The notes beneath the pieces are model-generated. The model saw only the letters and a program-made list of their open reading frames with translations, was not told the origin of the DNA and searched no databases. Shown in pieces: positions 59,132-64,000 of a DNA stretch of 64,000 nt. Each line of letters starts with the position of its first letter. Position 1 is the first letter of the stretch. Origin of the DNA: Cryobacterium algoricola (lineage in GTDB: Bacteria; Actinomycetota; Actinomycetes; Actinomycetales; Microbacteriaceae); assembly GCF_004402485.1 (NCBI RefSeq), contig NZ_SOFG01000012.1, forward strand, positions 41,942 through 105,941. Reading direction: 5' to 3'. The translations under genes were made by a program, and so were the position numbers.

Positions 59132-59557
59132 ATGGAAACCAACGACCTGTATCCGGTGCATGTCCTCGACGAAGAGGAATGCTGGGACCTCCTGATCTCC
59201 TCGAGCTTCGGCCGCCTCGCCCTCAGCATCGCGGGCGAGCCGGACATCTACCCGGTCAACTTCGTGGCGGCCGACCGGCGCCTGGTCTTCCGCACCGCGG
59301 AGGGCACCAAGCTCCTCGAACTCACCGTGAACAACAAGGTCGCCTTCGAAACGGACGGCATCGGACGCGACGAGGCCTGGAGCGTCGTCGCCAGGGGCCG
59401 GGCGCGGGTACTCGAGCACCAGACCGACATCGATGCCGCAGACCAGCTGCCACTGCGCCCTCTCGTGCCGACCCTCAAGTACATCTACGTGGAGATCGTC
59501 CCGGAGACGGTCAGCGGTCGTCGGTTCACGCTCGGGCCAGAGCCCGAACGGTACTGA
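59132..59557 (+). CDS. PPOX-family FMN-binding split-barrel protein
   Basis: A 141-residue pyridoxamine 5'-phosphate oxidase-like protein. The sheet core FGRLALSIAGEPDIYPVNFV and FRTAEGTKLLELTVNNKVAFE, with WSVVARGRARVL, fits the small Pyridox_ox_2-like group that binds FMN or F420. Substrate unknown. Its stop overlaps the SDR start by one base (TGATG), so the two form a unit. The 160 bases upstream (58971-59131) show no gene or clear promoter. Confidence 0.87.
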   Translation: METNDLYPVHVLDEEECWDLLISSSFGRLALSIAGEPDIYPVNFVAADRRLVFRTAEGTKLLELTVNNKVAFETDGIGRDEAWSVVARGRARVLEHQTDIDAADQLPLRPLVPTLKYIYVEIVPETVSGRRFTLGPEPERY

Positions 59558-60402
59558 TGAGCGGTACGGCCGTTCCCGGCACCGTCCTGATCACCGGAAC
59601 TTCCTCGGGGATCGGGCTGCAGGCCGCGGTTGCGGCCGCCCGCTCCGGGCACACGGTCGTCGCGACCATGCGCACCCTCGAGGGAGCGCGCGCCCTGCGC
59701 GACGCGAGCGCAACCGCCGGCGTCACCCTCGACATCCGGCGCCTCGACGTGACGGAACCCGGGTCGATCGCCGAGGTCATCACGCACATGCTCGACCGGT
59801 ACGGCCGGATCGACGCCGTGGTGAACAACGCAGGGGCCGGCCACGTCGGCACGATCGAGAACGAGAGCCTCGACGTCGTGCGCGCGGTCATGGAGGTCAA
59901 CTTCTTCGGTGTCGTGAGCGTCACCCGGGCGGCGCTGCCGCACCTGAGACAGGGCCGCGGCCGACTGATCACCGTCACGAGCGTCGGCGGCGTCGTCGGC
60001 CAGCCCTTCAACGAGGCGTATTGCGCCGCGAAGTTCGCGGTCGAGGGGTTCATGGAGAGTCTCGCCCCCGTCGCAGCGACCGCGGGAGTCGCGGTCACGG
60101 TCGTCGAACCCGGCGCGGTCGCGTCGTCCTTCGTCGACAACGTCGGCCTCGACCCGCGCGCCAGCCCGCCGAACGATCCATACGCATCCGCCCTCGCGGG
60201 CTACCTCGCCAGGGCCGCACAGTCGTTCAGCGCCGCGCAATCGGCGGAGAGCGCCGGGGCCTCCGTCGCGGCACTGCTCGACGGCGAGCGGCCGCCGTTC
60301 CGGGTGCAGACCTCCGACGCGGCGCGCGCGTTCGTCGGCGTCAAACTCGCCGATGCCGACGGCTCGGCCGTGCAGCGGATGACCGCCGGCTGGCTCGACT
60401 AG
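59557..60402 (+). CDS. Short-chain dehydrogenase/reductase
   Basis: A 281-residue classical SDR. Cofactor loop TGTSSGIG, NNAGAG, catalytic Ser in TVTSVGG, Tyr and Lys in YCAAKFAVEG, and the C-terminal VEPGAVASSF. The lack of an acidic residue after strand 2 (TMRT) suggests NADPH. Co-transcribed with the PPOX protein. It ends in a 13-bp repeat (GCGGCCTCGAC, 60396-60427) that also holds the stop of the converging gene. Confidence 0.9.
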   Translation: MSGTAVPGTVLITGTSSGIGLQAAVAAARSGHTVVATMRTLEGARALRDASATAGVTLDIRRLDVTEPGSIAEVITHMLDRYGRIDAVVNNAGAGHVGTIENESLDVVRAVMEVNFFGVVSVTRAALPHLRQGRGRLITVTSVGGVVGQPFNEAYCAAKFAVEGFMESLAPVAATAGVAVTVVEPGAVASSFVDNVGLDPRASPPNDPYASALAGYLARAAQSFSAAQSAESAGASVAALLDGERPPFRVQTSDAARAFVGVKLADADGSAVQRMTAGWLD

Positions 60403-60424
60403 CGGCCTCGACCAGCGGCCTCGA

Positions 60425-60832
60425 CTACCGGCTGAGGCGCAGGAAGCGGAGCACGGCCAGCCCGTAGGCATCCGCCACGTCGGCCGCCTCGACGGCCTCG
60501 AGCGTTCCCGCGAGCAGCGCGGTGACCCGGTAGGCGTCGTCGCCGAGCCGTTCGAGGGAGTGGAAGGCCGCTCCGAGCATCTCCCGGAGCTGGTCCTCCC
60601 TCGGGAGCCAGAGCGCATCTTCGAGGGCGAGCGAGTCGAGTGCCCATTCGGTCGTTCCGTTGAACCCGAGAATGGTGCCGGTGTCGAATTCGTGCGGCTC
60701 GATGGTCATCTCGCTGACCGTGAACACCTCGACGTCGAAGCCGGCCCGTTCGATCCGGAACGCGTCGCCGGAGGACGGCCGCCAGGCGAGCCCGGCGGCT
60801 TCGAGGGCGCGGGCGCAGTCAATTGAGATCAT
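60425..60832 (-). CDS. Conserved hypothetical protein (often labelled CpaE-like)
   Basis: A 135-residue cytosolic alpha/beta protein. ISIDCARALEAAGLAWRPSSGDAF opens the chain and WLPREDQLREMLG lies in the middle. It resembles small actinobacterial proteins sometimes named pilus assembly CpaE, but there is no ATPase domain and no pilus gene nearby, so that name should not be trusted. Converges on the SDR gene with a 22-base gap; divergent from the DUF167 gene. Confidence 0.72.
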   Translation of the reverse strand: MISIDCARALEAAGLAWRPSSGDAFRIERAGFDVEVFTVSEMTIEPHEFDTGTILGFNGTTEWALDSLALEDALWLPREDQLREMLGAAFHSLERLGDDAYRVTALLAGTLEAVEAADVADAYGLAVLRFLRLSR

Positions 60833-60900
60833 GGGACATTCTCATCCGGACGAACGCAGACCACTAGCGTTGAAGGGAAGAGTTTTCAGGAGGCAGTACC

Positions 60901-61185
60901 GTGACCCGAACCGTGAACCTGACGGTGCACGTCAAGCCCGGCAGTCGCAAGGGTCCCCTCGTCGCTGTCGACGACCCGGCCGCGCTCGGCACCCCTGCGA
61001 CGACGAGCGCTCCGGCGGATGCCTCGCTCACGGTCTACCTGCAGCAGCGGGCCGTCGAGGGCGCCGCCAACGACGCCCTCGTCAAGCTGCTCGCGAAGCA
61101 CTTCGCCGTCTCGAAGAGCGCCGTCACGATCGTGCGCGGACACACCTCGCGGGTTAAACACGTGCGCATCGACCACGAGTCGTGA
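60901..61185 (+). CDS. DUF167 (YggU-like) protein
   Basis: A 94-residue protein. VHVKPGSRKGP at the N-terminus, VEGAANDALVKLLAKHFAVSKSAVTIVRG and the final HTSRVKHVRI are typical of DUF167, a widespread small alpha/beta family with unknown role. About 15 extra residues (DDPAALGTPATTSAP) are inserted between the second and third strands. GTG start after AGGAGGC. Confidence 0.88.
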   Translation: MTRTVNLTVHVKPGSRKGPLVAVDDPAALGTPATTSAPADASLTVYLQQRAVEGAANDALVKLLAKHFAVSKSAVTIVRGHTSRVKHVRIDHES

Positions 61186-61220
61186 TCGATGCGCACGGGA
61201 ACCGCCGGTAGCGGTGCGGC

Positions 61221-61592
61221 CTAGCTGACGCCGCGCAGGTCGATCACGAAGATGAGGGTCTGACCGGAGAGGCGGTGTCCTCCGCCGGCGGGACCGTACG
61301 CCAGGTGCGGCGGCACGACGAGCTTGCGACGCCCGCCGACCTTCATGCCGGGGATGCCCTGCTGCCAGCCCGCGATGAGCGAGCGCAAGGGGAAGTTGAT
61401 CGACTGGCCACGGCTCCACGAGGAGTCGAATTCGTCGCCGGTGTCGTATTCGACACCGAGGTAGTGCACGTCGACGGTCGCGCCGGGAGTCGCCTCGGCG
61501 CCCTCGCCAACCACGATGTCGGTAATGGAGAGCTCCGTGGGCGCTGGGCCCTCCGGTGCGTCGAGTTCGGGCTTGGTGTTCAGATCAGTCAT
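61221..61592 (-). CDS. FKBP-type peptidyl-prolyl isomerase
   Basis: A 123-residue cytosolic FKBP. The domain begins at about residue 25 (IVVGEGAEATPGATVDVHYLG), followed by FDSSWSRGQSINFPL, VIAGWQQGIPGMKVGG-like LIAGWQQGIPGM, and the active-site LAYGPAGGG. It catalyses cis-trans isomerisation at proline. The ATG at 61592 follows GGATGGG; a further in-frame ATG at 61604 is less likely. Confidence 0.93.
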   Translation of the reverse strand: MTDLNTKPELDAPEGPAPTELSITDIVVGEGAEATPGATVDVHYLGVEYDTGDEFDSSWSRGQSINFPLRSLIAGWQQGIPGMKVGGRRKLVVPPHLAYGPAGGGHRLSGQTLIFVIDLRGVS

Positions 61593-61680
61593 GCACCCAT
61601 CCAATCGGATATCCCGGCAGCATGCACGCTGAAAATTACCCCTTGCGCGAACGCCCCTCGAAGGCGCACGATATCAGCAA

Positions 61681-61735
61681 GAACTCGTCATCCGGGAGAG
61701 TTGTCGGCAGTGCCACACCACCGGATGACGAGTTC
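61681..61735. repeat. Palindromic element, type 4
   Basis: The perfect 15-bp arms GAACTCGTCATCCGG (61681-61695) and inverse (61721-61735) flank a 25-base centre with a TGGCA/TGCCA-type inner pair. It lies downstream of the PrsW gene and upstream of the FKBP gene. Confidence 0.85.
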
Positions 61736-61739
61736 ACTC

Positions 61740-61784
61740 GTTAACCGGCAGCCCGTTAACCGGCCGCCCGTTAACCGGCCGCTC
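61740..61784. repeat. 15-bp tandem repeat, three copies
   Basis: Three units of GTTAACCGGCNGCCC (61740, 61755 and 61770) follow palindromic element type 4 and precede the PrsW stop. Each contains GTTAAC. Function unknown. Confidence 0.85.
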
Positions 61785-61833
61785 GTCGACCTGCCGCGCG
61801 CGGCATCCGTCGTCGGGCAGCGGATGCCTGCCC

Positions 61834-63051
61834 TCAGCCGATGACGACCGCCCGGTGCGCCTGGACGAGGGCGAGAAGTGCGGCCTCGTCGGCGCGGGCG
61901 ACCCGGTCGGCGGTGCCGTTCAGCATCCGCTGCCTGGCGAAGGCGAGCCGGGTCGCGTCGGCGATGAACCGGCGCATCGCGAGGCGACGTTGCCGCGGCT
62001 GCCCGGCGGCCCAGGCGCGCGCCTGCCGCCGCCCTGGACCCGTCGCGAGCATCGAGACCTCGCGGGGCGTGAACCAGCCGGCCGCGGCGTACTCGCCGAG
62101 CCGGGCGACGGTGATCCGCTCCTCCTGGCGCCGGAGCAGCACGACGGCGACGATGTAGCCGATGAAGAGCGGGAGTTGCACGAGCACGTAGTAGAAGAGC
62201 AGGGCGGAGTCGCTCGTGAGCAGGTAGGCCGCGCCGTTCCAGAGTGCGTGCAGGGCGACCGCGAGCGCGAATCCGGCGAGGACGATCAGCACCCGGCCAA
62301 GCGCTCCGCCGGCCCTGCTGCGGCTCGCGATGCCGAACGCGATCCCGGTACACGCGGTGAAGGTGACATGGGCGAACGGGGAGAAGACCCCGCGCACGAG
62401 GAACGTGAAGCCGAGACTCTCCGTCCCGCCGTCGAGCATGGCCACCCCGAAGTACTGGATGTTCTCGGAGAACGCGAAGCCGGCCGCGATCGTCGCCGCG
62501 TAGACGATGCCGTCGACGGGTCCGTCGAACTGACGCCGGAGCACGAGGAACAGCAGCAGGATCCCGACGCCCTTCGCGCCCTCCTCGACGAGGGGCGCCT
62601 GCAGCACGGCGGCGAACGCGTCTGTGCCTGCTCCGGCCTCGGAGCCGGGGCGGGAACTCCCCGCCGCGGCGAGCGCGAGCTGCACGCCGAGGTCGAAGAC
62701 GAGGGCGGTGACGATGGAGATACCGGCTCCCCAGAGGAAGGCGAACCAGAGCGCCGGACGGGGTTCCGGCTCCCAGCGGTCGATCCAGCGCACCACGAGC
62801 AGGATGCCGGTGAGCGGCACGAGGGCGAGCAGCAGGCACAGCCCGAGGGCGGATGCGCCGAGGAACGTGGACAGGTAGACGAAGACGAGCAGCAGGGCCA
62901 GGCCCCCGAGCACGAGCCCGATCACCGTCAGGGCGATCAGGCCGCCGGGGGTGCGGCGCACGGGTGCGGTCCACACCGGGGACACCGGTGTCGTGGGAGC
63001 GCCGAGAGTCGGGGCGGCGGCACCGGGTGCGGGAGCTGGCTCAAGGGTCAT
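61834..63051 (-). CDS. PrsW-family intramembrane metalloprotease
   Basis: A 405-residue polytopic protein with about eight helices. The four PrsW-type motifs are visible: PLVEEGAKG (EExxK), [11 protein letters not shown] (FxxxE), [13 protein letters not shown] (His with distal Gly) and ALHALWNG (second His). Such proteases act within the membrane, in Bacillus on an anti-sigma factor. The first 35 residues are Pro/Ala-rich, and the C-terminal 75 are basic and cytosolic. ATG 63051 fits; no strong Shine-Dalgarno. Confidence 0.9.
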   Translation of the reverse strand: MTLEPAPAPGAAAPTLGAPTTPVSPVWTAPVRRTPGGLIALTVIGLVLGGLALLLVFVYLSTFLGASALGLCLLLALVPLTGILLVVRWIDRWEPEPRPALWFAFLWGAGISIVTALVFDLGVQLALAAAGSSRPGSEAGAGTDAFAAVLQAPLVEEGAKGVGILLLFLVLRRQFDGPVDGIVYAATIAAGFAFSENIQYFGVAMLDGGTESLGFTFLVRGVFSPFAHVTFTACTGIAFGIASRSRAGGALGRVLIVLAGFALAVALHALWNGAAYLLTSDSALLFYYVLVQLPLFIGYIVAVVLLRRQEERITVARLGEYAAAGWFTPREVSMLATGPGRRQARAWAAGQPRQRRLAMRRFIADATRLAFARQRMLNGTADRVARADEAALLALVQAHRAVVIG

Positions 63052-63213
63052 GACCCACAGGATAGCGGCCAGGCCGGTTGCGGCTCCCACCGCGTTCGGG
63101 GGTCGCATGCAGCACGCGCGGCTCGTGCAGGGCTCGTACAGGGCTCGTGCGGCGGGGTCGGCGATGTCCGAATTCCGCTACCGTCGCCGGGCCGGGGATG
63201 GCAGGCTGGATGC

Positions 63214-64000
63214 GTGACCCCTCCCGACGCCATCAGACACTCGCCCGGCCGGTCCGGCACGACCGGCCGGTCCAGCATCACCGCCCGGTCCGGCACCGCG
63301 GAACGCGGCGACGACCGCCTGGCCGACCCGGTCTTCGCCGAACGGTACCGCGCGATGAGCTCCCGAGACGGGCGCTTCGACGGCCAGTTCATCACGGGCG
63401 TGCACACGACCGGGATCTACTGCCGGCCGAGCTGCCCGGCGGCGACCCCCCGGCCGGGCAATGTCACCTTCTACCTGACGAGCGCCGCGGCGCACGAGGC
63501 CGGCCTGCGCGCCTGCAAGCGATGCCTGCCCGATGCGGTGCCCGGCTCCCCCGACTGGAACACGAGGGACGACCTCGCTGCCCGCGCGATGCGGCTGATC
63601 GACGACGGCACAGTCGAACGCGACGGCGTGCCCGGCCTCGCCCGCCGCCTCGGCTACACCCCGCGCCACCTCACCCGGGTGCTCGTCGCCGAGCTCGGCG
63701 CCGGTCCCCTCGCCCTCGCCCGGGCGCACCGCGCCCAGACCGCGCGCCTGCTCCTGCTCGGCACCGCCCTCCCGATCAGCGAGGTTGCCTTCGCCGCCGG
63801 ATTCGGCAGCGTGCGCCAGTTCAACGACACGATCGCCGCGGTCTACGAGCGCACTCCCGGCGAGTTGCGCCGCTCGGCGCGCGCGACACGTGCCGGCGGG
63901 CCCACGGGCGACACCAGGGCGGCCTCTCGAGGCGCGACCGACGCAGGAAGATCGGCCACCGCGCGCACGGCGCCGGCCGCGCGCGACCGGCGCCCGCAGC
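63214..64000 (+). CDS. Ada-type methyl-phosphotriester/AraC domain protein, probably fused to AlkA glycosylase (3' end missing)
   Basis: The gene runs off the window after 262 codons. Residues about 38-110 form the Ada zinc/methyl-acceptor domain with four cysteines C70, C74 (IYCRPSCPA), C101 and C104 (ACKRCLPD). An AraC-type HTH follows ([19 protein letters not shown]), then an Ala/Arg-rich linker at the window edge. In actinobacteria this order normally continues into an AlkA-type 3-methyladenine glycosylase, so it is likely an adaptive alkylation-repair protein. GTG 63214 is the chosen start; the first 35 residues are a GRSGT-like repeat. Confidence 0.88.
   Translation, partial: MTPPDAIRHSPGRSGTTGRSSITARSGTAERGDDRLADPVFAERYRAMSSRDGRFDGQFITGVHTTGIYCRPSCPAATPRPGNVTFYLTSAAAHEAGLRACKRCLPDAVPGSPDWNTRDDLAARAMRLIDDGTVERDGVPGLARRLGYTPRHLTRVLVAELGAGPLALARAHRAQTARLLLLGTALPISEVAFAAGFGSVRQFNDTIAAVYERTPGELRRSARATRAGGPTGDTRAASRGATDAGRSATARTAPAARDRRPQ

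Noticed and set aside
60425..60832. Pilus assembly CpaE
   Set aside because: The protein is 135 residues without a P-loop, and no tad/flp genes are present; the label used for similar proteins appears to be a carried-over misnomer.
63178..63729. 183-codon minus-strand gene at the window end
   Set aside because: It lies opposite the Ada-type gene, which has all four zinc cysteines and the HTH; the minus frame is a low-complexity shadow.

Overview
The window is high-GC, densely packed DNA with many GTG/TTG starts, frequent 1-4 base gene overlaps and the in-frame GGATGCC-type codon context common in Microbacteriaceae. Gene content (DUF222-HNH nuclease, RNase J, PNPase, sortase-type surface protein, nitrate assimilation genes arranged as in actinomycetes) points to an actinomycete, most likely Microbacteriaceae. 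The genus cannot be fixed from the sequence alone. No rRNA, tRNA, CRISPR array, insertion sequence or prophage was found.

Layout. 0-5.5 kb: tail of an anti-sigma-type ATPase, a TPR membrane protein, dapB, a GNAT acetyltransferase, a histidine phosphatase, an M16 peptidase and an aldo/keto reductase. 5.7-14 kb: prfC (RF3), a DUF222-HNH protein, an FMN reductase, a class A penicillin-binding protein and RNase J with a long structured leader. 14-16 kb: glutathione peroxidase, a pterin dehydratase-VOC fusion and an Lrp/AsnC regulator. 16.2-24 kb: a six-gene membrane complex related to group 4 [NiFe] hydrogenases but lacking all four nickel-binding cysteines, followed by an ArsR regulator; the gene set matches Mycobacterium tuberculosis Rv0081-Rv0087. 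24-28.5 kb: pnp with a hairpin leader, pyrK and pyrD. 28.7-35 kb: GH13 glucosidase, amino-acid permease, quinone oxidoreductase/XRE/membrane-protein operon and a DUF4232 protein. 35.2-38.6 kb: a flavin/heme electron-transfer operon (ferredoxin, NuoF-like, ferric-reductase-like, ApbE, Thr-rich anchor). 38.8 kb: rpsO. 39.2-42.7 kb: a DhaK-DhaL-CbbY-aldolase sugar operon. 42.9-55.3 kb: AI-2E transporter, then nitrate/nitrite assimilation (nirD-narK-nasA-FAD subunit, divergent nirB-SUMT-HemD/wHTH). 55.4-64 kb: LLM oxidoreductase, Cys-repeat LAHTG surface protein, M4 protease with an emfourin inhibitor, PPOX and SDR enzymes, small conserved proteins, FKBP, PrsW protease and a truncated Ada-type protein.

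Main points for a second look. (1) The hydrogenase-like complex has lost its Ni site and probably one ligand of the proximal Fe-S cluster, yet keeps its membrane subunits intact. It should be an energy-converting-hydrogenase-related (Ehr-like) machine rather than a hydrogenase. Its promoter and the arsR promoter share a near-palindromic 14-bp site, which suggests one regulon. (2) Six long-armed palindromic elements of four sequence types sit just after gene 3' ends; one supplies the last codons and stop of a gene. (3) The actinobacterial neighbourhood rpsO-pnp-M16 peptidase-dapB is present in order on one strand but spread over 38 kb by inserted blocks.
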